Notes under the pieces: model-generated
What the model was told of the DNA's origin: nothing
Database searches by the model: none
What the model saw: only the letters and a program-made list of their open reading frames with translations
DNA from: Paulownia fortunei
Lineage: Eukaryota; Streptophyta; Magnoliopsida; Lamiales; Paulowniaceae
Reading direction: 5' to 3'
NCBI GenBank assembly: GCA_019321725.1
Contig: CM033120.1
Coordinates: 6,577,694-6,641,693, forward strand
Length of the DNA: 64,000 nucleotides
In this document: positions 47,093 to 59,164 of the stretch, one piece after another
Layout of the letters: the number at the start of each line of letters is the position of its first letter
Numbering within the stretch: position 1 is the first letter of the stretch
Position numbers and translations under genes: made by a program

Positions 47093-47131
47093 GCTTGTTC
47101 GAGGACGAGCAAAGGTTAAGTGTGGGAGAAT
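47093..47131 (+). promoter_or_regulatory. D hairpin motif and polypurine tract
   Basis: gcttgttcgaggacgagcaaagg can fold as an imperfect stem with loop gaggac, and aagtgtgggagaa follows it directly before the 3' LTR. The arrangement is the same as at 49484-49522 in E. Confidence 0.7.
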
Positions 47132-47132
47132 T

Positions 47133-48861
47133 TGATAAGTGCATATTTTAACATATTTTTGTATCAAGTCCTTTATACTTTCCTTTATTTATTCTTGTTA
47201 ATATTATAATTTTATAAATATTTTATGTTAGGGATTCGATGAATAAAAAGAGATCAAAAAGAGCCAAAATAAAACCAAAGAAAACAACATGTTTCGTGAG
47301 CAAGTTGGGAGATAATATTTTATTGGATCAAAGAAGCATCACAATTAGAAGAAAATAGCCATTTTTGTCTAAGTACATCATGTGTAGATCAAAATATATA
47401 CTTGACATCACTTGGACTTTGCAAGTGATTGTTGGATTGGCATTAAATTCAAAATAAGCAAGTTTCCAGACTTGTGTAATTTTCATATTTTACACATAAC
47501 TCCATCTTCAAAAGCCTTATGGACCTGAATCTTACTTTATTTGAAAGCTGAGATATGGAACTACAATTTTTTTGTTGGACACTCAGCCCAATTCAACCTT
47601 GATTATAGCAAAAACATTCATTCAATTGTGTGTATTGGAAATAATGTATCTATGCTGACACATTTGCTTAAATGTGTGACAAATGAAGCTAATAGAAAAA
47701 TACACAACTTTTATGTTGATCATTTTTTCAAAATCAACTAATCTCATGGAGAAAAATGTGAGATAAAATTCGGATATGAAAAGGAAATGTGAATTTAGAG
47801 CATATTTCAAGTAAATTTGGAGTGCATTTGGAGTGAATTTGGAGATGCCAATTTAGGCACTCTTCTACTATAAATAGCGGATCTTGGATGGCATTCAAGA
47901 AACACAAAAAACCCTTAGAAGGGGAAATAAAGTTTTATTATTGTCTTTCTTTAAGCTAAGTTTTCTAGTAGTAATAAAAAATATATTCTCTGGTTTCTCT
48001 TCTATTTTTTGTCTTTTATACTTTCATTTTGTCTTTTTAAATTTCATTTAGTTGAGAAGAAATGGTGAACCTCATGATGGAGGAAGAGAAACGGTTATAA
48101 AAGTGCATAATGTTCTGGTGTGTTGTATTATTGTTTTAATTTTTTATTGAAACCCTTCTTATTTTGTGGTGATTCTTGATTTATGTATCACCAACGACAC
48201 AACAAACACTTAGGTTTATTTAGCTTATTTTGTGGTTCTACTCCACCGACTGCTAATGTGAAACCTTGATTTGTTGTAAACAAAGGTGGGCATAAATACT
48301 TAATCCCATAAATAAGTGTTGACATTAAAACCCTCCTCGTTTTGTGGTGATTCTTGATTTATGTATCACAAATGGCATATAAATACATGGGTTCATTTAG
48401 CTTATTGTACGGTCCTACTACACCGATTGCTAACGTAAAATCTTGATTTGTTGTAGACAAAAGTGTGTATGAATACTTGATTCCATAAATAAGTATTAGT
48501 GTTAAGAGATAATTTGCAAACAGTAAGACAATATAATGATTACCTTAATGTATGAGCTATTTGATAACATCTTTCCATTAGAACCTTCATTGTGTATGAA
48601 TTCTAATAGTGATATTTAAAAGAGGTAAAAAAATAATAAATAATTGGTCCTCTACCCAAAACTCAAGAGCGAATTCCTAATCCTTAGTACTTTTATTACT
48701 TTAATTTCTTTATTTATAATCTAAAGCACATTCAGCCCATCTTTAAGAAATATAAATACGAAAACTTCGGACAACTTCTTTATGAATTGACTTCGGACTC
48801 CTGAGAAATTTATTACTTGACACAACTTGCACTTGAATTTTGCAACCTTAAAGTTGTAGCA
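47133..48861 (+). repeat. D 3' LTR
   Basis: It starts tgataagtgcatattttaac and ends gttgtagca. The TATA box tataaatag is at 47869-47877. It has two copies of the ~170-bp internal repeat (anchors 48165 and 48342), one fewer than the 5' LTR, which explains most of the length difference of about 200 bases. Confidence 0.88.
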
Positions 48862-49483
48862 AACAAGGAATGAAGCTTTGGGATTCATGAAAAAAAATTG
48901 CGAAAAAATGAAAAAAAATTGCGAAAAAAGAGAGGGATAAAAGAAAAAAAGTTATTGAAAAAGAAAAGAAAAGAACAGAAGGGCATAAATCCCAAAGGAA
49001 ACAGGAAGAAGAATTTGGGAAGAAACAAATAAAGGAGGAGAGTGGGATTCTATGTGCAACGCTTTATGATCTCTTACATTGTTTATCTTTACCCTTTCTT
49101 TGTAAGTTAATACCTACGCCTTATGTTACAAGCTTATTAAATTCCTTTTGATCTAAGTTTGCAATTGTCTATGTTAGTGGAGAAGTTGCATGAAAAGCAA
49201 GCCTATGGAACACTTAGAACTCCTTTTCTTAGATTATGAGAGTCATTGGTTGTGAAATTCATACCTAAAATGCATACATGAAACTTGAGTTTGACACTTC
49301 ACACACACATATTTTGAATTCATGACTAGAATGATGAAGCACAAGTTTTGTAATGTCATTAGACTAGCTTTGTAACTAACATTTGGATTCTTGTGCAATA
49401 AATATTTATGAGTCATTTAAATTGGTTGATCAAGCTTAGTAATTCATGATCAAAGTATGAGCCTATAAATGTTTGATTTTGAG
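48862..49483 (+). other. E 3' untranslated region
   Basis: It begins with a purine-rich block (48880-49050) including the repeated phrase aaaaaattgcgaaaaaatg. It then becomes ordinary AT-rich sequence. No pol sequence remains. Confidence 0.6.
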
Positions 49484-49522
49484 TTTTGCTCGAGGAAGAG
49501 CAAAATGTAAGTTTGGGGGTAG
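49484..49522 (+). promoter_or_regulatory. E hairpin and polypurine tract
   Basis: ttttgctc (49484-49491) and gagcaaaa (49498-49505) are exact inverted repeats around the loop gaggaa. gtaagtttgggggtag follows at once as the PPT, two bases before the LTR. Confidence 0.75.
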
Positions 49523-49523
49523 T

Positions 49524-51103
49524 TGATAGGCTCATAAATTATATATTTTGGCACCTCCATGAGCACAATTGCACATGTTATTATCTTACAATTGATACGA
49601 TTGTACCTTAATTTTGTGATAATTATGTGTAGAGACTAAAAAAGAAGAATAGAGATTTGGACAAGGATGAACTCACACTGCGACACCACCCCAGGTCGCG
49701 CCGCAACACGAGTGGCCAAAATAGGGCAGTGAGGTCTACATTTGGTGGTGCTGCAACACCCTCTATTTGGCACCACGACGCCGGATGAAGAAGACCTCGC
49801 ATCGGGACACCACCCTGGGTCGCGACGTTGTGCGAGGATCAAAAATTTTGGTAGTAAGCAGCCTATTTCAAAGCGCTGCAACACCCATTTTTAGCGCCGC
49901 ATCATTTAAGGAACAAGGGATTTCAAGCCGCGGCGCCATGGTCTAATGCTAAAAAAAAATATGTGTGGAATTTTGAGGGACAAGTGGCAATCTAATCCAT
50001 GCATAGAATTTTCTTGTTATACACCACTATTCCAGCACACACCATGTGATACTCTGTTAGATATATTATATTCACACAATTACATCACACAAATAATACA
50101 CACACATGCTCTATATAATTTCTTGAACAACAGACAAAAGGGAGAACATTCATTCAACACATCACTCACACATACTTTATGCCTAAATTCTCACACAAAT
50201 TTTCTCTCCACCCTGAACACACATTTGTCCATATTTTTTCAATTCACTACACCAAGAACACACACCCATTGTGAAGAAGCTTGGGATTTGAAGACAAGAA
50301 GAGAAAGGACTTCATTAGGCATTGAAGATTTTGAAGAAGAATTGAAGAATCAGTTAGTGTTGTAATCTTCTACTTTAATTTATTCTTTCATTTTGTTTAC
50401 TTTGAAAATTTTGTAAGAATCATAATATTGGGAAACACTTGGTGCTTGATTAATTTCAATATGAACTAAATCACTTTTGTCAAGGCTTGAAAAACTATTT
50501 CTATAGAGTTATGAATTGATGTTTATATTGTGATTGGAATTTTTTTTATTATGATAAGCATATACTATGTTTAATGCTTCTTGAGATTTGACCAATTTTA
50601 AGTTGATTCTAATTATTGCAATTAAGACTGAGAGGTGAGGTTGTAGTAATAGATTGGTTAGTATATGCCACGGATCGACCCCTATAGAGATATAAGCACA
50701 GGTACATGAGGTAGTTATAGGTATGAAAACCAAAAGCTAGTGGAATTCACAAAGCTTAAGGCACTCTCAGTGGGATAGCCCGTAGCTAGAGATGGCGTCG
50801 GTGGCCTACTAGGGATAGATTTGATCCGTCTCAAGAGAGAACACCAATTACATTAGGAAGACACGCCGTCACACAACCCACATCATTTCTAATCATAATT
50901 AAGCGAGGTTGATTACAACATATGATGGCTAACCAATGCCTTGACTCTCCTTAGTATTGAATTTAATCCCCTAGTCTCCTTAGGTTTTAGTTAATTTTGT
51001 CAATTTAGTAGTTGTTGTATTTTAATTCAATCACCACTATAATCGTTGAGTCAAATATAGTTTAGGCGGTCTACACATAGATACTTACACACACTCCCTT
51101 AGA
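49524..51103 (+). repeat. E 3' LTR, truncated
   Basis: It matches the 5' LTR from tgataggctcataaatt to acacacactccctta, then stops. The last ~90 bases are missing and X-family sequence begins. A segment of about 290 bases (50515-50795) is absent from the 5' LTR. Confidence 0.85.
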
Positions 51104-52788
51104 ACAGGTCGTCATCCATGTACATTGATCTTTGGAAGCTTGTAGGAGCTCCACTGCTAGCCTAGTAAACCAAAGGTCTCAAGTCTCACCATCCTCACCT
51201 ACAATGCATGAACTACATGAGCTAATGCTTAATAAGTAAAAATCATGCATGCAAAGAGTATGATATAAAATCTCATACAACTCATCTCTAAGATATGATG
51301 CTAAAACTTTATCATATTTGAGTTCTCAAAAATCAAAGAGTTTTTATTCAAAAACACTTCATTGTATAGGGCCCTTGGCCCACCTAATATGTACTAGAAA
51401 AAGCTCTGCATAATATCAATAAGCAAATGGCCAAGAACAAATTGATATAGTCGAGTGGACCATCCTCCCATAACCCCCAAAGGTACACCCTCTGTCTTCC
51501 CCTGTGATCACCCGAGAAGTATCCCACCCACCATATCAATCATAACAAAGGTACAGTCAAGTGGACCATCCTCTCGTGATCACCAAAGGACCACCCCCTG
51601 TCTTCACTTGTGATCCACGGAGAAGTATCCTACTTGTCGTACCTAAAATATCACATAAGCATGCCTCGCATTCCTCGATACACTAGTAGTAGCCAATAAA
51701 TATCTTTATACATGAAAAATCATTTCTCAAATCATATCATCCATGCAATAACCTCAACTATACCCGTATGCCATGCATGCACATGCACATACAAATGCTC
51801 AAAAATGGTGTATTCAATATGAAATGCAAGTCATCTTACTCTCAACATGTTTCAATAATCATAAACCTCTTAAGGTACATAATATAATTTTTATCCAATC
51901 AATTTTAATATCATCAACACATTAGGTATAAACACTTCAAGACGTACTATGTTCACGCATTGTAGTTGCAAATGGATCTTTACTTACCTTTTACTTGGTT
52001 GGTGGTTTAGTCTAAATTTGTTTAGTGTTCCTCTCCAACCTTGGATGAAAAATAACATGTAATGTTACCCAACATAAAGCACCATTCCCATTCTGGCAAG
52101 TTGAAAGCACAAAATCTCATACTAAGACCATAAACACCAAACTATATAGGTAACAATCAAGCTTTTACAAACTAGAACCCAATATAGTCCATCAAATACC
52201 TTAATCTCTCATCTTAGATACATGTAAACATCATGTAATTGAAGTATTATAACTCTAATAGCATGTACCCAATTTTTAGAAATCAATAGTAACATGTTTA
52301 GATTGAAACATGTTAAGTTATCAAATAGGACAAATTCATATTTTTATATTTTCTTGCTGTCCAATTTAGTTGTATGATAATTTTGACATCCTTAAGCATA
52401 TTCAATCACTTTCAAATTTTTACCACACTTAGCTAACATATAAAGAAGTGTAACCATATTATAGAATTTCCAAAACTCACTGATTTACCTCAAAAAAACC
52501 ATCCCCTTTATCACAACACAAAAACTACAAGTTCTATCATGATAGTTTTGAGTCTCTATTCAAATGTCAAACCATATTTCTATTTCTAACCTCTCCAAAC
52601 TTATATCCATAACCTATAATCACATGTAAACACATCCATTATGAGAATATAGTTTTTTTCTCAAGGAATTACCCCTTTTTATAAAGTTTAAAGAATCAAA
52701 ATCAGCAACTACACAATTTCTTCCTTTCATGACTCCTACTAAGGTTTTGCAAACAAAGATCCTTGTTTTGTGCATAATAAGACTACTA
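51104..52788 (-). repeat. X LTR fragment, minus strand
   Basis: In reverse it follows X from gacctgttgtc-type sequence (cf. 15240) back through the gaggaatactaaacaaattt and gttaacaattaggtacatgc blocks (cf. 14560 and 14310) to about 13600. It is more diverged than the two solo LTRs and truncated at both ends. Where the others have the TGCATGGATTTGCA array, it has a different two-copy repeat (51452-51533 and 51554-51634). Confidence 0.8.
51452..51634. repeat. Two-copy ~102-bp repeat in X fragment
   Basis: The two copies share the phrases gtggaccatcctc, caaaggaccac/tacac, cctctgtcttc and gagaagtatcc, offset by 102 bases. They are absent from the two complete X LTRs. Confidence 0.75.
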
Positions 52789-52793
52789 CAAAT

Positions 52794-54879
52794 TGTTAGA
52801 GTGGTGCCCGTCATACCAATTAGATTGAGCATCCTTTATACTCTTGTATTTGTAAAAATTATCTTTTCTGAATCATATTAATAAAAAGACAAATTTCTTT
52901 ATCTTTAATTACTTCATGTAATTAGATAAAGTCCCTAGACCAAACTTAGCTATGGGGTGTGGTCACGAATTTAATGGTGACCATGGAATATGCCTCTATG
53001 GCTTTGGTCGTAAATTAGTTCTGAGTCAAAAGGCTTTTTGAGGAGAATATCTCGCTCCAGAAACATTAGCGTAGTGATGCTAGTGCATGTATGCGGGTGC
53101 TTGTTAGAGAACAAATACCCTGCACAGGCCCATTAGAATTTCTTAATTTAAAACTTATTTGTTGAAATAAGAAGTTCCACATTATGATAGTACATTTAGT
53201 CTTTTGACTTGAAACACTATGGTAGGCTTATACATGTCGTGTTTTATTTTGATGTAACTTCTAATTGGTTGACAATCATAAAGGGGATACATTGGATGTT
53301 GTATTAATATGTATAGAGGTTAATGAGTAGTCAACAAATGATTCATTACTTGGCTGGTAGAACAAGTGAATCTCCTATGTTTTCATATTTCATTACTCAG
53401 AAGTCCTTAGCCAAGACAGAATGAATGTTAGATGGGGGTTTTCTATTGATTCGTCATGAGTCATTGAAACTTGAAATGGAATCATAGATATTGAATAATT
53501 AGGGTTTTGACTATGGATCCATGTCATAGACTCAATCGGGAGATTAGTTGACGGAAATACCATACGTGTATGATACTCGTAATTGAAATAGGTTCACATG
53601 CTATTTCACCTAAGTCTAAGTAGTCATGATACACTTGTTAGGTGTTTTCCAAGACTTCTGAGATTTTTGAAATTAAGGAGTTAATTTCAAGCAGACTAAT
53701 TAATTGAATTAATTAATCAAAATAATTATTATTATTCATAAGTTGCAAATATTGTAATTTCACTACTAGCTTAGTTATGAACCTAATAGGTCACACACAA
53801 TTTGAGATGGAATATTTCTAATTTAGGAATTGATCCAAATGGTTGGATCCAATTAATTAATAGAGATTAATTAATTAAGGTCTTAAATGAATTCAAGGAG
53901 TTTTATTAATTATTCAATTAAATAATTGAATTATTTAATTGGACCTAATAAGATTAAGAAGTCAGTGAAACAATTATTTGATTAGATCAAATTAATTGTG
54001 TAGTCCAAAAATTAATTTAATTATTAAATTAATTTACTTAATTAAATAATTGGATTATTTAATTGGGTCTAATTTGATTAGATGAGTAAGATGGAATTAA
54101 TTAAATTGGGTAAACCAATTAATTGGATTAATTGTAGAATTTATTTTAAATCCAAGCTCAATTCACTAAGCCCTATTAGGAAAGGCCCATGAAAAATGAT
54201 GGAAAGTTAAGAGTTTGTAATTCTTGGATAATCTTGAATATCTTTGGAAGATATGAAAGAGATAAAATTGGAAGAAGTTTGGATAAACCAATATATCTTC
54301 CAACCAATCAAAATGAGAGAAAAGAATACAAAGAGTAGGACTCTTGAAATTTTTTATCCCCTATAAATACATGGTGGCTGAAAATTTAAGAGAGAATTAC
54401 CATCCCTATAATTTTCAGCCATATAGAAATTAAGAGAAGAAAAAAAATTCTTCATCCATCTTTTTTCTCCAAAAATTCCATCTTTAAGTATTAATTCTTT
54501 TATCACTAGTTGATAACATGAATTAATATTTTCTATACACACTCCATCAACTAGATTAGAAAAGAAATCAAAATTTCTAGCGGCATTCTGATTTTGTGTT
54601 CTTGCTCAAAGTGTGCACTACTTTAGAGGAGAGACATTTGGATTCCTATAAACTAAATTCAAAAAATGGGCTAGCAATTGATTGCTTCATACCCTACGAT
54701 AACCGGAGTGCAGAGAAAGGTATAAATCAAAACTCTAATTATTTTATTACAACCATTGAAAATTGCGAGATCATTAAAAATCGCATCGCATTCGGGGTAT
54801 TGCTATGATTATTATGGTATGATGTTTTTAAAATTTTAATTTTCCACTTCGTATACCTTGGGATCACGCGAACATATCG
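52794..54879 (+). repeat. B 5' LTR
   Basis: It starts tgttagagtggtgccc and ends gcgaacatatcg (the final CA has become CG). A TATA box, ctataaatac, is at 54361-54370, and AATTAATT-rich tracts lie at 53690-54140. The start matches 63907-64000 with scattered differences. Confidence 0.9.
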
Positions 54880-54880
54880 G

Positions 54881-54892
54881 TGGTATGAGAGT
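54881..54892 (+). promoter_or_regulatory. B primer binding site
   Basis: tggtatgagagt matches TGGTATCAGAGC at 10 of 12 positions, one base after the LTR. Confidence 0.85.
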
Positions 54893-55464
54893 CATAATTT
54901 GCGCAATTCTAATTGTTAAATTTTGATTGATTTGTTGTAGTTCTGATTGGGATAAAATTACTTCTCAATTAATTTAATTGTTAAACAGAACATATATGAT
55001 TGAATTTGATTCGATCAGAAGAAGAAATCATACATGGCAAAGCATCAGGTGCCGACGTGCGCCTGCTGAGTGTCTGCGCGAGCACTGGGCACACACGCTG
55101 GTTGTGCGTGTTGTCGTGTTGAATTGCAAAATATGATTTTTCAATTTTATAATTAAAATGTTTAATTTAAAATTTAAAAAATGGTTTTTCTTGAAAAATC
55201 AAGATTTATCCCAAGTCATGAAATTACAATTTAAAAGGATTGTAAATGTACATATTTTTATAAATTCTTATGATGTATTTATTAGTATGTATGGGATGAT
55301 TATGGAGCCATTTGGAGCAATGTGATTGAAATTATTTATCTTTGAGTTTTTGAAATGAGGCCTGCAAGTCTCTTATTCTTTCCTTGTATGTACTTTACAT
55401 TTTGAATGAGAATAGAATAGGGTGAGGTTTTTCTTTTTGATTTTTGGTGAATGTTACAAATTTT
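54893..55464 (+). other. B 5' leader, first part
   Basis: Non-coding leader corresponding to A's 22239-23460. A short GC-rich block at about 55030-55125 stands where A has its larger GC-rich repeat. Confidence 0.65.
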
Positions 55465-55469
55465 GTGAA

Positions 55470-58400
55470 TGCAAGTGTATGTTATCTTATACAAGTAATA
55501 AAGTGATAGGTAAAGTATCGTTCCCACGAGGACTATTGAATTATTAAGTACCAAAATTTTGTTAACTCTAATTTTATTTGAATAAACAAAAATGAGTATT
55601 TATGATTATAAACTAAATCTAACTAAACTAAACTAATAATAAAAAGCATTTAAAGATGAAATTCACTAACTTAAAAAGGCCTAGAGTTATGATTTCACCA
55701 TAATTAGTCCGAATTGAATAATTCATCTCATCAAACTCAATTTATTTCCCAAGTAATAGTCAAGAATCCCTAAATTATCCACTAGCCTCTTCCAAGGTCT
55801 AATGAAAATATCATCAATTGATAACTCATTATATTCCTATGTGAATTATAACAATTAACAATTCATTAGGTTCTATGAATCTCAAACAAAACTACACAAA
55901 CCATGTAAGTATATTCCTATCTCACATCTAATTTATGATTTTCTACACATAAAACTAGACACATATTCACCTCCTGGGTCAATATAATTAGCAAATCATT
56001 CAATTAGTGGCCAAGTAATTGAAAGCATTAAGAACAATATAGAAACTCAACTTGAAAATTAAATAAAAAATTGAATTGATACAAATATTCAAAATATCAT
56101 AATTACATTACATCACAACCCTAGAAAAAAAAATTAGTTCATGGTGAAAATGAATAATAACTTAACAATATTCATGAACATAATTAAAGAGAGAAAGAGA
56201 AAAATAAAAATAAAACATGGAAAAAGATGAGTTTCTTCCCTTGTAGATGTCTTCTTCTTCAATCTTGGAAGAATTCCTCTCATCTTCTCCTCTTCATCTT
56301 CTCCTCCTCTTCTTCTCTTCTTCCTTCTTCTTTCTTGGTTTGTTTTCTCTTCTCTCCCTCCCACCCCCTCTCCCAAAAACTCATTTGGAGGCTCTTGTGT
56401 GATACCCGAGCCACTTACTACTCACATGGCCAAATATGATTCATGCATTATATGTTAATTGCATGCTATTTGCATTGATATGACGTCATATAATTCATTT
56501 TATTTTATACGGCATTTTTAATCATTGAAAACTTAATTTTGAAGCTCTCACACAGTATTGATTATCGAATTCCCTAACCTAAGTGGTTGATTTTGTATTA
56601 AGATAAGAAAAAATTGAGGTATCAATATAGTGAATAGTGCTAGGTTACATTTACATAACCATATATGAGTTAAGAGTATTGGAATGAAGTTTTATCAGTT
56701 GGAAATTGAAATAGAGAATGATATTGGAGAAACACTCAAACTGCCAAAATAGCAAAATCTGTTTTGGTGTGCTGTTAAGTGACTGAATTAGGGGAGCTAA
56801 ATCCATTATTTTTGGTAATAATATGACCTTTTTGTCTCCTTATATATGTTATATAAGTATGGTGAAAATTTTGGAGTGATTAAATATACTTAAGGGTGCC
56901 AAAACCATTAATGTCATGAAGTGTGCAAAACTGTCACGGTAGGAAATAATCTGTTTCAGTATGTTGTGAAGAAAGCTGAACTTGGGAAGCTATATCTGTG
57001 ATTTTTATCAATTCTATGATATGGTTACATTTATATACATGTTATCTAAGTGTGGTAAAAATTTGGGAGTGATTGGATATGCTTAGGGATGTTGAAATTA
57101 TCATGCAACTAAACTTGACAGCAAGAAAATATGAAAATGTGAATCTGCCACATTTGATCACTTAGCATGTTTCAACCTTGATATGTTGCTACTGAGTGTT
57201 AACAATTAGGTACATGCTATTAGAGTTATAATACTTCAATTACATGATGTTTTCATGCATTTAAGATGAGAAATTGAGGTATTTGAGGGGCTATATTGGG
57301 TTCTAGTTTGTGAAAGCTTGATTGTTAGCTTATAGCTTGGTGTTTAAAGTCTAGTATGAGATTTTGTGCTTTCAACTTGCCAAATTGGGAATGGTGCTTG
57401 ATGTTGGGTAATATTACAGGCTATTTTGCATCTAATGTTGGAGAGGAATACTAAACAAATTTAAACTAAGCCACCAACCAAGTGAAAGGTAAGTAAAGAT
57501 TCATTTGCAACTACAATGCATAGACATAGTAGATGTGTGAATTATATGTAATATCATAAATCATATGTGCATAGTAGAGGGATCTCAATTGAGTATACAT
57601 ACATGGGCATTTTCATTAGCACGTGCATGCATCATATACTAGCATTGTGATAAATCTTGCATTGCACGGCATGATTCAGAGAAAGAAAAATATTTTGTTG
57701 ACCACTACTAGTGTACCGAAGCATGCATGGATTTGCATGGTTATATGCATGGATTTGCAGGTTCGTGTGCATGAATTTGCATGCATATGAGTATGCATGG
57801 ATTTGCATGCTTATATGATTATTGGCCATTGGATTATGGCGGTATACAGAGCTCTTTTTCGGTACATGGGATAGTAGCGTTGGTCAGGGGCCCAAGAAAG
57901 AAATGATTTTGAGAGAAATATTTTGATGTATAAAATTGCATTGTGAGCATAGCATTTTGAGTTGCATGACTTGATATTGTGGATTATTCTTTGACATGCA
58001 TAATGTTTACTTGCTGAGCATTAGCTCATATAGTTTATGCATTATAGGTGAGTACGACGATACCTGAAGCATCTTTTATTGGCTGGGCGGAGGTTGGAGC
58101 TCCTGCAGGTGTCTGAGAGAGTGTGTACATAGATGACGACATGTTAGGCTATTTTGTTGTCTTGTTATATTTTGAGTCTATTGTATTATATTTTTAGACT
58201 GGTACTATATTTTACTTTTAAAACTTTACTGTAAATAAGTATGTAAATATTGGGTCGTTGTGGGTGTTGTGCTTTTATATAAATACCGATCTTGCTATAT
58301 ACATGACATGTATTAGAAAGTATTTTAAACAGGGTTGTGTATGTAAGAAGTGATTTATCTTTTCTTAAAGTGTTATAAAAAAAATATTCCATGCATGCAC

Positions 58401-59159
58401 ACAGGTTCTATCATGTTAAATTATAATATATATCTAGTTGTGTAGTAATTGGGATGTTACATCTTGGAATCCCTCAAAATAGATGGGAGATGCCCTAAAG
58501 AGGGCAAAATACCCATTTTGACCTTACTTGTTCGCCCGACAGCACTTAAGCGTTGCCTATTCTGTCCAAAATAGTGTCTACAGTGCCTAGACACTGCACT
58601 TGCTGCCAAAGATCCTATCTGCAGCGCCTATAGCCTATTTCAACTAATTTTTCATAATTTTATAGGCCAAACTGGCTTTACTATCTTCATACGAATTGTA
58701 TTCCTATATCTTACCTTTCTATATCTTTATGAATCAGCTCAATATGACATCTGTAGAAAGAGTTATGCCTAAAATACCAAGATATATCATACCAAAAAGT
58801 TTCAGTCCAGTGTTGAATCTTGAACCTAATTTTTCTCATTGAAATCGAAGGCACCAGATTTTGTGGTAAACATAAAAATTGTAGATATATCGCTTGGTTT
58901 CCAATGGCTGAAGAATTAAGTCAATATGATATTAGAGCAAAGACTTATGGTTGAAATACAAATACTGTCATCAGTAGCAGCACAATGCAGGTTCATTCAA
59001 AATTTCAACCAAGTTTTTATTTCTTTCCATTTTCTTCTCGTTTTGCCATTACCTACAAGATTTCAAACTAAATGCATAAAAATTAGCATAAAAACTCTAA
59101 AACAAATCAAAAATTTAAGCAAATGGTACTCAATTAATGGGTATAAAATTCATTCATCA
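55470..59159 (-). mobile_element. F: gypsy-like solo LTR on minus strand, split by X
   Basis: On the minus strand it starts tgatgaatgaattttatacc (59159) and ends with the phrase cctcgtgggaacgatactt (plus 55521-55539) and acacttgca (55470), the ends typical of gypsy Athila/Tat-type LTRs. Flanks are gtgaa (55465-55469) and gtgga (59160-59164), a target duplication with one change. Without X it is about 1.62 kb. The leader of B resumes on both sides in alignment with A, confirming the insertion point. It contains a long pyrimidine tract at about 56226-56380. Confidence 0.85.
56398..58461 (+). mobile_element. X solo LTR, short copy, inside F
   Basis: It starts tgtgatacccgagcc and ends gggatgttaca, with a perfect target duplication tcttg (56393-56397 and 58462-58466). 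It is 2,064 bases, lacking the ~800-base segment found in the 12674-15536 copy; the junction lies near 56630-56655. Elsewhere the two are very similar, including the four TGCATGGATTTGCA copies (57724, 57746, 57768 with one change, and 57794). Confidence 0.92.
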
Positions 59160-59164
59160 GTGGA

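Larger units (their letters stand above)
39611..48861 (+). mobile_element. D: gypsy element lacking RT-RH-INT and carrying a LOG-like insert
   Basis: It is bounded by LTRs (39611-41540 and 47133-48861) and has a PBS and PPT. The interior encodes gag, protease and the segment before RT, then jumps to 3' untranslated sequence near 44205 without any RT, RNase H or integrase. A LOG-like pseudogene lies in its 3' region. No matching target duplication was found (cttat on the left, aacaa on the right), consistent with a later deletion on one side. It must have been mobilised in trans if it moved after losing pol. Confidence 0.88.
36336..51103 (+). mobile_element. E: Ty3/gypsy (Athila/Tat-type) element containing element D
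   Basis: LTRs beginning tgataggctcataaatt (36336 and 49524), a gypsy-type PBS, a gag, the start of a DLGASIN protease and a PPT (gtttgggggtag) define it. Element D sits in the protease. The rest of pol (RT, RNase H, INT) is absent on D's far side, where the sequence resumes in the 3' untranslated region, so a deletion accompanied or followed D's arrival. The 3' LTR is truncated at 51103 by a junction with an X fragment. Confidence 0.88.

Noticed and set aside
49946..50365. 139-codon ORF
   Set aside because: It lies within E's 3' LTR and is broken in the 5' LTR copy, with low-complexity His/Thr-rich text.
56134..56439. Glu/Lys/Arg-rich and Ser/Leu-rich ORFs on opposite strands
   Set aside because: Produced by the pyrimidine tract in F.
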